Positions 1 through 8,621 are shown, counted from the stretch's first letter. The stretch: 16,002 nt of DNA from Steroidobacteraceae bacterium (GCA_013044085.1 JABEVI010000288.1:1-16002); one strand, 5' to 3'. Numbers and translations are program-made. The notes: generated by a model from the sequence alone, not told the origin.

Positions 1-1
1 G

Positions 2-145
2 GCGCGCGCGCGGATGCTCGCGATTGAACCGAAACTCAACGCCGCGCAGATACGCGCCGAGGATCGTCGCATCGCGGCTTGGACGCCGATCCCCAGCATC
101 CCGTACCACGGCACGGTGCAGCGGACGCAATTGGTGGATCCTTGA
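2..145 (+). CDS. possible C-terminal end of an unidentified protein (partial, enters from left)
   Basis: Frame 2 is open from the left edge to a TGA at 143-145 and gives about 47 residues ending in ...HGTVQRTQLVDP. About four fifths of its codons end in G or C, which fits the other genes here, while frame 1 stops at once. The segment MLAIEPKLNAAQIRAE (residues 5-20) is faintly like the helix near the end of subtilase domains, but this is too little to name a family. The alternative is that it is non-coding flank. Nothing else is visible between it and the end of the SDR gene at 216, and I see no T-tract terminator there. Confidence 0.35.
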   Translation, partial: ARARMLAIEPKLNAAQIRAEDRRIAAWTPIPSIPYHGTVQRTQLVDP

Positions 146-215
146 GATTCTACTGCAACGGGCGGAGTCTCTGGCTGGCAGCCGGAAGCCAAGAACAACT
201 ACAACCTGGTTTAGC

Positions 216-974
216 TCAGTGAACGTAGGAACCCGCGTTGACGTCGATCGTGCAGCCGGTCGCGTGATCGGCGAGCCCGCTCGCGAGAAAGACCACCATC
301 GGCGCGATGTCCCGCGGCTCGGTCAGACGTGCGAGCGCGATGTCCGAACTCGCATACTCTTCCCCATACTGCCGGATGAAGTCCTCTGCCATTTCCGTGC
401 GTGTGAAGCCCGGCGCGACGTTGAAGGCCAGTATGCCGGCCTTGCCGTAACCGCGGGCGATGGAGCGGGTGAGCGCGACCAAGCCGGCCTTCGAGGCCGC
501 GTAGGCGAGGTAGTGCGGCTGATCGCCGCGGAATGCCGCGCGCGAACTGATATTGATGATCCGGCCGCCGCCGTGGGTGGCGAAGTGTTCGACGGCGAGT
601 TTGCACAGAATGCCCGGTGCACGCAGGTTGGTTGCCATGGTGGCATCCCAGTCGCCAACCCACGGCCCGAGCGCACTCCCGGGTGCGGAGGAAATGGCTA
701 TCCCCGCGTTATTCACCAGCGTGTGCACGCGACCGAAGCGCCCAATCACGGCCTCCCACAGCTGGGCGCACGCCTCGGGTGCGGACAGATCGGCCTGAAA
801 GCTCTCGGCACGAGCGCCGATCTCGGTCACGAGCGCCTCGGCCGCCGTGCGCTGGCGGTGGTAGTGCACCGCGACCCGTGCGCCCGCATTCGCCATGGCC
901 CGCGCAATCGCGGCACCGATGCCCCGGCTCGCCCCGCTCACCAGTACGGCAGTGCCCGTCATGTCAATCCGCAT
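216..974 (-). CDS. SDR family oxidoreductase (classical short-chain dehydrogenase/reductase)
   Basis: A 252-residue classical SDR, a Rossmann-fold NAD(P)H-dependent dehydrogenase or reductase of the cytoplasm. The dinucleotide-binding motif is SGASRGIG (residues 13-20), followed by the structural motif VNNAG (87-91). The catalytic set is N116, S144 (or S143), Y158 and K162 in YAASK. The basic stretch HYHRQR after the second strand (37-42) suggests NADP(H) preference. Length is normal for the family. I start at the ATG at 974 because GGGAGAA (981-987) lies six bases upstream; the frame stays open further upstream but has no better start. It closely resembles FabG-type 3-oxoacyl reductases, and the substrate cannot be told from sequence. 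It diverges from the 5-oxoprolinase operon across a 106-base gap, so shared regulation is possible but a role in pyroglutamate metabolism is not shown. Confidence 0.9.
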   Translation of the reverse strand: MRIDMTGTAVLVSGASRGIGAAIARAMANAGARVAVHYHRQRTAAEALVTEIGARAESFQADLSAPEACAQLWEAVIGRFGRVHTLVNNAGIAISSAPGSALGPWVGDWDATMATNLRAPGILCKLAVEHFATHGGGRIINISSRAAFRGDQPHYLAYAASKAGLVALTRSIARGYGKAGILAFNVAPGFTRTEMAEDFIRQYGEEYASSDIALARLTEPRDIAPMVVFLASGLADHATGCTIDVNAGSYVH

Positions 975-1080
975 GCCCCGTTCTCCCGACATTTGCGCCA
1001 CCTGAAGCCAGTCTAGCATCGCGCCAGGATCGCCGCGGGCACCCCCCCACGCGCGCCGGGCGGCCTGATAAGATCCCGCG
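975..1080. promoter_or_regulatory. divergent intergenic region between SDR and 5-oxoprolinase operon
   Basis: Any promoters for both divergent units must lie here or inside the genes. On the plus strand TTTGCG (992-997), 16 bases, then TAGCAT (1014-1019) is a weak sigma-70-like pair that would give a leader of about 55 bases. On the minus strand TAGACT (complement of 1010-1015) could be a -10 for the SDR, but without a good -35. No clear operator palindrome is visible. No convincing Shine-Dalgarno precedes the ATG at 1081. Confidence 0.25.
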
Positions 1081-4000
1081 ATGCAGGCATGGCAGTTCTG
1101 GATCGACCGCGGGGGCACCTTCACCGACGTCATCGGACTGGCGCCCGAGGGGCGCCTGCACGTACGCAAGGTGCTCTCGCGCCAGGCGCAAACGGCCGAC
1201 GGCGAGGACGCAGGCATCGTCGGAATGCGCCGGATTCTGGAGAGTGAACTCGGGCCGCGCGCGAGCTTCGCACAGTGCATCCGCTCGGTGAAGGTGGGCA
1301 CGACGGTCGCCACCAACGCGCTGCTCGAGCGACAAGGTGTTCCGGTGCTGCTGGTGACGAGCGCGGGGCACGCCGATGCGCTGCGGATCGGGTATCAGAA
1401 CCGCCCCGACATCTTTGCACGGCACATCGTGCTACCCGAGCGCCTATACACACAGGTGATCGAGGCCGAGGAGCGCCTGGATGCGCACGGCCATGTGCTC
1501 ATCCCGCTCGATGAGGCCCGTCTGGAAGGGCAGCTCCGGACCGCCCACGAGGAGGGGCTGCGCTCGGTGGCGATCGTGTTCCTGCATGGTTGGCGGCATC
1601 CGTGCCACGAGCGTCAGGCCGCCGAGATCGCCCGCCGGATCGGCTTTGCCGAAGTATCGGTCTCGCATGAGTTATCCCCTCTGGTGAGGTTCGTCGCCCG
1701 CGGCGACACCACCGTGCTCAACGCCTACTTGGCCCCGCCGCTGCAGGCCTATCTAAAGAATCTCAGCGCGCAACTGCACCAGCTCGACCCCGCAGCGCGC
1801 CTCGAACTGATGCAGAGCAACGGCGGCCTGGCTGCGCTGGAGCGTTTTCGCGCGCTCGCGAGCGTCCTATCCGGCCCCGCGGGCGGCCTGATCGGCATGG
1901 CATGGATCGGGGAACGCGCGGGTTTCGAGCGCCTGATCGGATTTGACATGGGCGGCACGTCCACCGACGTCTCGCTGCTCGATGGACAGCTGCCGCGACG
2001 CTTTGAACATCGCATTGCCGGTGTGCGGCTGCAACAGACCATGCTCGATGTGCACACCATCGCCGCCGGCGGCGGTTCCATTCTAAGCGTGCGTGATGGG
2101 CGGCTCGCCGTCGGCCCGGCATCCGCCGGTTCCGCACCGGGCCCGGCCTGTTACAGACGCGGCGGCCCGCTGACGCTCACGGATGTGCAGGTGCTGCTCG
2201 GCCGGCTGCGCCCCGACACGCTGCCGGCGCTGTTCGGCGCGGACGGCCGCTCGCGCATAGACGCGGCGCGGGTCGCAGAGTCGTTCAGCACGCTTGCGGC
2301 CACCCTGGAGAATGGCGCCGTCCAGTCACCCGAGGCGCTCGCAGACGGATTTCTGGAGGTGGCGATCGAATCCATGGCCAACGCGATCCGCCAGGTATCC
2401 ACGCGCCAGGGACTCGATGCGGCCGAGTTCACGCTCTTCTGTTTCGGCGGCGCCGCCGGCCAACATGCCTGCCGGGTCGCCGCGGCGGCGGGCATGCATC
2501 GCGTATGGGCGCATCCACTCGCAAGCGTTCTCTCGGCCTTCGGCATCGGCGTCGCCGATCGTCTCGCGGTCCGCCGGCAAAGCCTGCGGTTGCCACTCGA
2601 GGCCGCGGCGCTGGAAGCGGCACAGCAGCGGCTTCTCGAGCTCGAACGGGCCGCGCGGTGCGAGCTCGAACCCTACGGCGATGCCGAGCGCCTGCACGCA
2701 ACCCACCTTCTCGAGGTACGAGCCGGTGACAGTGAAACGAGCTTTTCGCTGCCGTTCGATACCGAGGAGGGGGTCCGAACGGCGTTCGACGCGGAGCATC
2801 TGCGTCGTTTCGGGTTCGACGCGGCAGACCTCGACATCATCATCGAGGCGGTGCGCACCGAGGTGCGCATGCCCTCGCTCGAACCCGACCGACTCGACAT
2901 GCCCGAGCAATCGCTCGGGAGGCTGTTGCCCGAGCGCGCACCGGTCTGGTTCGATGGCCGGTGGCAGGAAGTGCCCTTGGCGGCGGCGGACGGGCCGGCG
3001 GACAGGCTCGAAGGACCCGCCCTGATCGTCGCGCCGCACTCGACCCTGGTGCTCGAGCCGGGCTGGGGCGCGAAGCGCCTCGACGGCGGGCAATGGCTGC
3101 TCGAGCGCGAGCGCCTCGCGGATGTGGCGCAGTCTGCTGCCGCGAACGATCAGCCGGAGCGCCCCGATCCGGGGCGGATCGAGATCTTCAACAACCTGTA
3201 CATGCACATCGCCGAACAGATGGGCGAGGTGCTCAAGGCGACCGCGCAATCCGTGAACATCAAGGAGCGGCTCGACTACTCCTGCGCGCTGTTCGATGCC
3301 CGCGGCGGGCTGATCGCCAATGCACCGCACATGCCGGTGCACCTCGGCTCCATGGGCGCGAGCGTACGGGCCGTCATCGAGGCGCGCGGCGGCGCGATGC
3401 GGCGCGGCGATGCCTGGCTGCTCAACAGTCCGTATCACGGCGGTACCCACCTGCCGGACATGACGGTGGTGACGCCGGTGTTTCTCTCGGCCGGCCCGGA
3501 CCCGGATTGCTTCGTCGCCTCGCGCGCACACCATGCCGATATCGGCGGCAGCACACCGGGTTCCATGCCACCCTTCAGCCGCACGATCGAGGAAGAGGGC
3601 GTGCTCTTCGAGTGCTTCCAGCTGCTCGAGGCAGGACGGCTGCGCGAACGCGAACTGCGCGCGGCACTCGCCGCCGCGCGCTATCCGGCACGGCGGCCGG
3701 ATCAAAATGTCGCCGATCTGCGCGCGCAACTGGCGGCGAATGCGCGCGGCATTGCGGAAATCGAACGCGCCGTGCAGCGCCACGGACTCACGCGGCTGCG
3801 CGACTACATGGCGCACGTGCAGGCCAACGCCGCCGAGTGCATGCGCGAGGCGATCGCGCGCCTGCGATCCGGGTCATTCCGATACGAACTCGATGACGGC
3901 CAGGTGATCGCGGTCAGCGTGCGCATCGAGGCGGGCCGGGCGCACATCGACTTCAGCGGCACCTCCGCGGCACACCCGGGCAATTTCAACGCGCCGCGGG

Positions 4001-4689
4001 CGGTATGCATCGCCGCGGTGGTCTACGTCTTTCGTACGCTGATCGCGCGCCCCATCCCGCTCAACGAAGGCTGCCTGGAACCACTCACGATCTGCATTCC
4101 CGCCGGCTCGCTGCTGGATCCTGTGTATCCGGCCGCGGTCGCGGCCGGCAACGTCGAAACCTCCCAGTGCATCGTCGATGCACTCTACGGAGCGCTCGGC
4201 GTGCTCGCCGCCTCCCAGGGAACCATGAACAATCTGACGTTCGGCGACGAACAGCTGCAGTACTACGAGACCATTGCCGGCGGCGCGGGCGCGGGATCCG
4301 ACTTCGACGGCTGCGATGCGATACAGACACACATGACCAACTCGCGGCTGACCGATCCGGAGATTCTCGAGATGCGCTTTCCCGTGCTGCTGCGCGAGTT
4401 CTCCATCCGCCGCGGCTCGGGCGGTGTGGGCCGTCAGCGCGGCGGCGACGGTGTGCTGCGCCGCCTGGAGTTCCGCGCGCCACTCAACGGCGCACTGCTC
4501 GCCAACCACCGGCGCGTGCGCCCGTTCGGGCTCGAGGGCGGGGGTGAAGGCGCCGCCGGTGCCGGGCAGCTGCGCCGAGCCGACGGCTCGGTCGAACCGA
4601 TCGGCGCCACGGCGAGCTTTGTGCTCGACGTGGGCGATGAACTCAGCCTGCTGACTCCGGGGGGTGGCGGCTTCGGGATGAAACCGTGA
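1081..4689 (+). CDS. fused HyuA-HyuB ATP-dependent 5-oxoprolinase
   Basis: A 1202-residue cytoplasmic hydantoinase/oxoprolinase with both halves in one chain, as in eukaryotic OPLAH. Reaction: 5-oxo-L-proline + ATP + 2 H2O to L-glutamate + ADP + Pi. The HyuA half starts with WIDRGGTFTDV (residues 7-17), then GTTVATNALLER (73-84) and the actin-like phosphate-binding motif GFDMGGTSTDV (287-297), with an SAGSAPGPACYRRGG segment after it. The HyuB half starts near residue 695 (EIFNNLYMH from 701), with NSPYHGGTHLPD (782-793) and the putative metal-site motif HHADIGG (817-823), and ends in GGGGFG. Length and the FWIDRGGTFTDV start fit 5-oxoprolinase better than acetone or acetophenone carboxylases or N-methylhydantoinase, which are usually split. 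The following DUF969/DUF979 genes support 5-oxoproline as substrate. Its TGA overlaps the GTG of the next gene, so translational coupling is likely. Confidence 0.9.
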   Translation: MQAWQFWIDRGGTFTDVIGLAPEGRLHVRKVLSRQAQTADGEDAGIVGMRRILESELGPRASFAQCIRSVKVGTTVATNALLERQGVPVLLVTSAGHADALRIGYQNRPDIFARHIVLPERLYTQVIEAEERLDAHGHVLIPLDEARLEGQLRTAHEEGLRSVAIVFLHGWRHPCHERQAAEIARRIGFAEVSVSHELSPLVRFVARGDTTVLNAYLAPPLQAYLKNLSAQLHQLDPAARLELMQSNGGLAALERFRALASVLSGPAGGLIGMAWIGERAGFERLIGFDMGGTSTDVSLLDGQLPRRFEHRIAGVRLQQTMLDVHTIAAGGGSILSVRDGRLAVGPASAGSAPGPACYRRGGPLTLTDVQVLLGRLRPDTLPALFGADGRSRIDAARVAESFSTLAATLENGAVQSPEALADGFLEVAIESMANAIRQVSTRQGLDAAEFTLFCFGGAAGQHACRVAAAAGMHRVWAHPLASVLSAFGIGVADRLAVRRQSLRLPLEAAALEAAQQRLLELERAARCELEPYGDAERLHATHLLEVRAGDSETSFSLPFDTEEGVRTAFDAEHLRRFGFDAADLDIIIEAVRTEVRMPSLEPDRLDMPEQSLGRLLPERAPVWFDGRWQEVPLAAADGPADRLEGPALIVAPHSTLVLEPGWGAKRLDGGQWLLERERLADVAQSAAANDQPERPDPGRIEIFNNLYMHIAEQMGEVLKATAQSVNIKERLDYSCALFDARGGLIANAPHMPVHLGSMGASVRAVIEARGGAMRRGDAWLLNSPYHGGTHLPDMTVVTPVFLSAGPDPDCFVASRAHHADIGGSTPGSMPPFSRTIEEEGVLFECFQLLEAGRLRERELRAALAAARYPARRPDQNVADLRAQLAANARGIAEIERAVQRHGLTRLRDYMAHVQANAAECMREAIARLRSGSFRYELDDGQVIAVSVRIEAGRAHIDFSGTSAAHPGNFNAPRAVCIAAVVYVFRTLIARPIPLNEGCLEPLTICIPAGSLLDPVYPAAVAAGNVETSQCIVDALYGALGVLAASQGTMNNLTFGDEQLQYYETIAGGAGAGSDFDGCDAIQTHMTNSRLTDPEILEMRFPVLLREFSIRRGSGGVGRQRGGDGVLRRLEFRAPLNGALLANHRRVRPFGLEGGGEGAAGAGQLRRADGSVEPIGATASFVLDVGDELSLLTPGGGGFGMKP

Positions 4690-5372
4690 ACCTCTGGCCG
4701 CTGCTCGCCATCGCCGTGCTCGTGGTCGGTTTTGCCGCCCGGCTCAATCCACTCATCGTCATTCTGGTGACGACGTTCGTCGCGGGCACCGCCGCCGGCA
4801 TCGCGCCGCTGCGCGTGCTCGGCGCGCTCGGGCATGCCTATAACTCGACACGCTACGTGTCGCTGATCTGGCTGATCTTGCCGGTGATCGGGCTGCTCGA
4901 GCACGAGGGGCTGCGCGAGCGGGCGCGGACGCTGATCGGCCGGCTGCACGCTGCGACCGCCGGACGGATCATCCTTACGTACCTAGGGTTGCGCCAGCTG
5001 ACGGCGGCGCTCGGCTTGAGCTCGCTCGGAGGACCGGCGCAGATGGTGCGCCCAATCGTGGCGCCGATGGCCGAGGGCGCGGCCGAGAGCCGGTTCGGCG
5101 CCCTGTCCGAGCGCATGCGCCACCTCGTGCGCGCGTACGCGGCAAGCGCGGACAACGTGGGGGCGTTCTTTGGGGAGGATATCTTCATTGCCGTCTCCTC
5201 GATTCTCCTGATCAAGGGATTTCTCGCCCAGAGTGGCTACCACATCGCACCGTTCCGTCTGTCCGTGTGGGCGATTCCGACGGCGCTGCTCGCCTTTTCG
5301 ATCCACGGCGTGCGGCTCTGGCGGCTCGATGCGAAACTCGCGCGCCTGGCGCGCGGCGGCAGCGCGCCATGA
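4686..5372 (+). CDS. DUF969 family membrane protein, putative 5-oxoproline transporter subunit
   Basis: A 228-residue inner-membrane protein. Hydrophobic segments lie at about residues 3-19, 22-40, 58-72, 161-180 and 192-208. The DUF969 signature is seen as LGGPAQMVRPIVAPM (114-128) and NVGAFFGEDIFIA (157-169). Family knowledge: DUF969 and DUF979 proteins occur as adjacent pairs, are named as two subunits of a 5-oxoproline transporter, and are often next to 5-oxoprolinase or pyroglutamyl-peptidase genes. The start is GTG, overlapping the oxoprolinase stop by four bases (GTGA), and the gene overlaps the next one by ATGA, so the three are probably translated in strict series. Transport of 5-oxoproline is inferred from family and context, not visible from residues. 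Confidence 0.88.
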   Translation: MNLWPLLAIAVLVVGFAARLNPLIVILVTTFVAGTAAGIAPLRVLGALGHAYNSTRYVSLIWLILPVIGLLEHEGLRERARTLIGRLHAATAGRIILTYLGLRQLTAALGLSSLGGPAQMVRPIVAPMAEGAAESRFGALSERMRHLVRAYAASADNVGAFFGEDIFIAVSSILLIKGFLAQSGYHIAPFRLSVWAIPTALLAFSIHGVRLWRLDAKLARLARGGSAP

Positions 5373-6325
5373 TCGATCTGCACGATGTTTACGTCCTCGC
5401 GGGCGCGATGTTCGCCGCCTTTGCGCTGTTCAGCGTGCGGGATCGAAGCAATCCCCGACGGCTCGGCAACGGCGCGTTCTGGGCGCTGCTCGCGTTGAGC
5501 TTCCTGTTCGGCTCGAACATCGGTGACGTCGCCAACGGGGTGCTGGTGGTGGCGCTGATCATTCTCGGTGGCACCGGCGCGCTCGGCCGCGGCACGGCCG
5601 AGCGCAGCACAAGCGAGGAGCGCTCCCGGCGTGCCGCGCGACGCGGCAATGCGCTGTTCGTACCCGCGCTGCTGATCCCGCTGATCGCCGTCGTCGGCAC
5701 GTTCACCCTCGGCCGCATCAAGCTCGGCGGCATGCCGCTGGCCGATCCGCGAGAGGTGACGCTCATTGCGCTCGCCCTCGGCATCGTCGCGGCGCTGCTC
5801 GTCGCGCTTTGGCAGGCCAAGGCACCGCCACAGGCCGCTCTCGACGAGGGTCGTCGGCTCGCCGACATGATCGGTTGGGCCCTGATCCTGCCGCAGTTGC
5901 TGGCCGCGCTTGGCGCCGTGTTCGCACTCGCCGGCGTCGGCACGGCGGTGGGGCATGTCGCCACGACCTGGCTGCCGCTCGGACGGCCGTTCGCGGCGGT
6001 GCTGGCCTACTGCGTCGGCATGGCGCTGTTCACCATGGTGATGGGCAATGCATTTGCCGCTTTTCCGGTGATGACCGCGGCCATCGGGGTGCCGCTGATC
6101 GTGCAGCGCTTCGGAGGCGATCCGGCCATCATGGGTGCGATCGGAATGCTCTCGGGCTTCTGCGGCACGCTGGTGACGCCGATGGCCGCGAACTTCAACA
6201 TCGTCCCGGCGGTGCTGCTCGAACTGCCGGACCGCAACGCCGTCATCAAGGTGCAGATCCCGACGGCGCTCGCGCTGCTCGCCGGCAACGTCGTGCTCAT
6301 GTCTGTGCTCGTGTTCCGCTTTTGA
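5369..6325 (+). CDS. DUF979 family membrane protein, putative 5-oxoproline transporter subunit
   Basis: A 318-residue polytopic membrane protein, the usual partner of DUF969. Hydrophobic stretches occur near residues 8-23, 37-69, 95-114, 130-149, 168-192, 208-224, 228-245 and 296-316. The C-terminal half has the conserved run GNAFAAFPVMTAAIG (226-240) and GFCGTLVTPMAANFN (263-277), where polar residues inside helices may line the substrate path. The frame is open well upstream, but I place the start at the ATG at 5369. It overlaps the DUF969 stop as ATGA, and upstream residues are an arginine-rich out-of-frame reading of DUF969. The charged loop near 77-93 is probably cytoplasmic. Membrane partnership with the preceding product is inferred. 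Confidence 0.88.
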   Translation: MIDLHDVYVLAGAMFAAFALFSVRDRSNPRRLGNGAFWALLALSFLFGSNIGDVANGVLVVALIILGGTGALGRGTAERSTSEERSRRAARRGNALFVPALLIPLIAVVGTFTLGRIKLGGMPLADPREVTLIALALGIVAALLVALWQAKAPPQAALDEGRRLADMIGWALILPQLLAALGAVFALAGVGTAVGHVATTWLPLGRPFAAVLAYCVGMALFTMVMGNAFAAFPVMTAAIGVPLIVQRFGGDPAIMGAIGMLSGFCGTLVTPMAANFNIVPAVLLELPDRNAVIKVQIPTALALLAGNVVLMSVLVFRF

Positions 6326-6332
6326 GGCCGAA

Positions 6333-7358
6333 ATGAAAGTATCCACCACGTTGGGAGTCGACCTCGCAGAACGCCTTGCGCGCATCGCGCTCGGCCATAT
6401 CGGCCTTGAATATCCCAACAAGCTCGATCACCTAATGACGGCCGCCGCGGACGTGCGCAGTCCGCGGGCGCTACACCCGATCTTCTTCGGCAGTTTCGAC
6501 TGGCACTCCTGCGTGCACTCGCACTGGCTGCTCGCCCGACTGTATCGGCGCTTCCCCGCACTGCCCGCAGCCGGTGACATCCGCACGCTGCTGGATGGGC
6601 AATTCACCGCCGTCAAGGTTGCGGGCGAGATGGCCTATCTCGAGTCCGCCTCGACGCGTGGATTTGAACGGCCCTACGGCTGGGCATGGCTGCTGATGCT
6701 GCAGGGCGAACTGCTGCGCCACCACAGCCGCGAGGGACAGGACTGGGCCGCGCGGCTCGCGCCGCTCGCCGCGGTGTTCGTGCGGCGCTTCGAAGCGTTT
6801 CTGCCGCTCGCGATCTACCCGATCCGGGCCGGCGTACACTCCAATACCGCCTTCGCGCTCGTGCTCGCGCGCGACTATGCCGAAGCCGCCCAACTGCCGG
6901 CGTTCGCTGCACTCTGCGCGCAGAGCGCCCGGCGCTGGTATGGCGCGGACCGCGGCTGCCAGGCGTGGGAGCCTTCACAGGACGAGTTCCTCTCTCCGGC
7001 GCTCACCGAGGCGGCGCTCATGGCGGACGTGCTGGGTGCGGAGCAGTTCGCCGCATGGTTCGAGGCGTTCCTGCCGGATATCGCGCAAGGCCGGCCTGCC
7101 ACGCTCTTTTCACCCGCCACCGTCAGCGACCGCACGGACGGAAAGATCGCCCACCTCGACGGTTTGAATCTTTCCCGGGCGTGGTGCTGGCGGCGGATCA
7201 TGGCGGCGTTGCCGTCCGCTCACCCGTTGCGTGGGCCCGTTGCGGCGACTCTGGAGGCGCACCTCGCGAGCGCGCTCGGGCACGTGGCAGGGGACTACAT
7301 GGGAGAGCATTGGCTCGCGAGCTTTGCGCTGCTCGCGCTCGATCCGGCGAGCCGCTAA
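6333..7358 (+). CDS. DUF2891 family protein
   Basis: A 341-residue soluble-looking protein of the uncharacterised DUF2891 family. There is no signal peptide or membrane segment, so it is probably cytoplasmic here. Family blocks in order: HPIFFGSFDWHSCVHSHW (48-65), FERPYGWAWLLML (111-123), AGVHSNTAFAL (166-176), EPSQDEFLSPALTEAALM (213-230), HLDGLNLSRAWCW (274-286) and GEHWLASFALLAL (324-336). Repeated helical blocks rich in His, Trp, Glu and Asp are in keeping with an alpha/alpha-toroid enzyme, but no reaction is known to me. GAGG (6324-6327) overlaps the stop of DUF979 and serves as Shine-Dalgarno, with a gap of 7 bases, so it is the fourth cistron of the 5-oxoproline operon. Its job is therefore likely tied to pyroglutamate or pyroglutamyl compounds, which is inference. 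No strong terminator is visible before the convergent ltaE at 7395. Confidence 0.85.
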   Translation: MKVSTTLGVDLAERLARIALGHIGLEYPNKLDHLMTAAADVRSPRALHPIFFGSFDWHSCVHSHWLLARLYRRFPALPAAGDIRTLLDGQFTAVKVAGEMAYLESASTRGFERPYGWAWLLMLQGELLRHHSREGQDWAARLAPLAAVFVRRFEAFLPLAIYPIRAGVHSNTAFALVLARDYAEAAQLPAFAALCAQSARRWYGADRGCQAWEPSQDEFLSPALTEAALMADVLGAEQFAAWFEAFLPDIAQGRPATLFSPATVSDRTDGKIAHLDGLNLSRAWCWRRIMAALPSAHPLRGPVAATLEAHLASALGHVAGDYMGEHWLASFALLALDPASR

Positions 7359-7394
7359 ACCGACCGGGTGCGCAGATCAAGACCGGTATCGTCG

Positions 7395-8417
7395 TCAATG
7401 CCCGCGAAAGTGTGCAGCGAACGTTGCGACGGCCGCCTCGACATCGGCGCGCGACACGTCCAGGTGGGTGACCAAGCGCATTCGCACGCCGACCGATGCG
7501 AGGATCCCCGCCGCGACGAGGCGCGCCCGCAAGCCGTCGACGGTCGCCGCTGGTATCGCAACGAACAGGATGTTGGTCTGCGGCTCAGTCACGTCAAGCC
7601 CGAGCGTGCGCAACCCGGCCGCGAGGCGCGCCGCGTTGGCATGATCCTCCTCCAGGCGCGCGACATGATGCTCCAGCGCATACAGGCCGGCCGCCGCGAG
7701 AATACCTGCCTGGCGCATTCCACCGCCCAGGGCTTTGCGCCAGCGCCGCGCGGCGTCGATGAAGGGCGCGGAGCCGAGCAGCAGCGTGCCGGCCGGCGCG
7801 CCCAAGCCTTTCGAGAGACATAAAGACACCGAGTCGAAGCCCTCGACTGCAGCCCGCTCGTCGGTCCCGAGTTGCACGATCGCGTTGTAGAGGCGCGCAC
7901 CGTCCAAATGCGTCGCAAGGCCCTGCGAATGGGCCAGGCGTGTCGCTGCGCGCAGATAGTCCGGCGACAGTACCCGCCCGCCGATCGTATTCTCCAGGGC
8001 GAGCAACCGCGTGCGCGCGAAATGAATATCCTGGGGCTTGATCGCGGCGGCGATGCGCTCGAGCGCGATCGAGCCGTCCGCTTCGTTCGTGAGCGGCTGG
8101 GGCTGGATGCTGCCGAGCACCGCGGCACCGCCCTGCTCATACTTGTAGGTATGCGCATCCTGACCGACGAGATATTCGTCGCCGCGACCGCAATGCGCCA
8201 TCAATGCCGCCAGATTGCTCTGCGTGCCGGTCGGAAAGAACAGGCCGCTCTCGAAGCCGAAGCGTCCGGCGGCAAGCGTCTGCAGGCGGTTGACGGTCGG
8301 GTCGTCGCCGTATACGTCATCGCCGACCTCGGCGTCCGCCATCGCAGCGCGCATGCCGGGCGTCGGCCGGGTCACGGTGTCGCTGCGCAAGTCGATCAGG
8401 CGCTGTGATGCCGTCAT
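7395..8417 (-). CDS. ltaE: low-specificity L-threonine aldolase
   Basis: A 340-residue fold-type I PLP enzyme cleaving L-threonine and L-allo-threonine to glycine and acetaldehyde in the cytoplasm. It matches E. coli LtaE nearly end to end with about six extra N-terminal residues. Visible motifs: LRSDTVTRPTPGM (10-22), VGDDVYGDDPTVN (31-43), PTGTQSN (62-68), H89 (equivalent to the PLP-stacking His83 of E. coli), LENT (141-144), HLDGAR (170-175, with D172 and R175 contacting PLP), the Schiff-base lysine K203 in LSKGLG, and RLVTHLDVSR near the C-terminus. The ATG at 8417 has only a weak Shine-Dalgarno. The gene is convergent with the 5-oxoproline operon (36-base gap) and appears to be a single-gene unit. 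Glycine formation is compatible with the amino-acid salvage theme, but a functional link is not shown. Confidence 0.95.
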   Translation of the reverse strand: MTASQRLIDLRSDTVTRPTPGMRAAMADAEVGDDVYGDDPTVNRLQTLAAGRFGFESGLFFPTGTQSNLAALMAHCGRGDEYLVGQDAHTYKYEQGGAAVLGSIQPQPLTNEADGSIALERIAAAIKPQDIHFARTRLLALENTIGGRVLSPDYLRAATRLAHSQGLATHLDGARLYNAIVQLGTDERAAVEGFDSVSLCLSKGLGAPAGTLLLGSAPFIDAARRWRKALGGGMRQAGILAAAGLYALEHHVARLEEDHANAARLAAGLRTLGLDVTEPQTNILFVAIPAATVDGLRARLVAAGILASVGVRMRLVTHLDVSRADVEAAVATFAAHFRGH

Positions 8418-8525
8418 GCCGATTTCGTCATTGCAGTTGATTAAAGCCGCATTTCCCGATGATCCTCGCCCCGCCGGGTCCCCGCATGAAGGCGCGGACG
8501 ACTGTATTGACGGATCTGGCCGGGA

Positions 8526-8531
8526 GTATAC
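8526..8531 (-). promoter_or_regulatory. candidate -10 box for ltaE
   Basis: The complement of these bases reads TATACT, five of six matches to the sigma-70 -10 consensus, about 110 bases upstream of the ltaE start. No good -35 lies 16-18 bases further upstream, so this is a candidate only. The 204-base divergent region 8418-8621 otherwise shows no clear operator. On the plus strand TTGACG (8507-8512) and TATACC (8527-8532) are only 14 bases apart, too close for a standard promoter. Confidence 0.3.
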
Positions 8532-8609
8532 CTCTCGGCGTTATGGCGTTCCGGAGTGAGGCATCCCCCCTCCGTTTGGCGCGTACCAAGCGGGCAGACA
8601 AAATAACAC

Positions 8610-8614
8610 GGAGG
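8610..8614 (+). promoter_or_regulatory. strong ribosome binding site GGAGG
   Basis: GGAGG lies seven bases before the ATG at 8622 and fixes the start of the exported two-domain protein. It is the best Shine-Dalgarno in the window. Confidence 0.8.
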
Positions 8615-8621
8615 TTAGCGC

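Noticed and set aside
24..1016. Long plus-strand open frame opposite the SDR gene
   Set aside because: Arg/Ala-rich translation with no recognisable domain; the SDR motifs on the minus strand explain the region.
2326..3816. 496-codon minus-strand open frame inside the oxoprolinase gene
   Set aside because: High-GC antisense shadow; the plus strand carries continuous HyuA/HyuB motifs.
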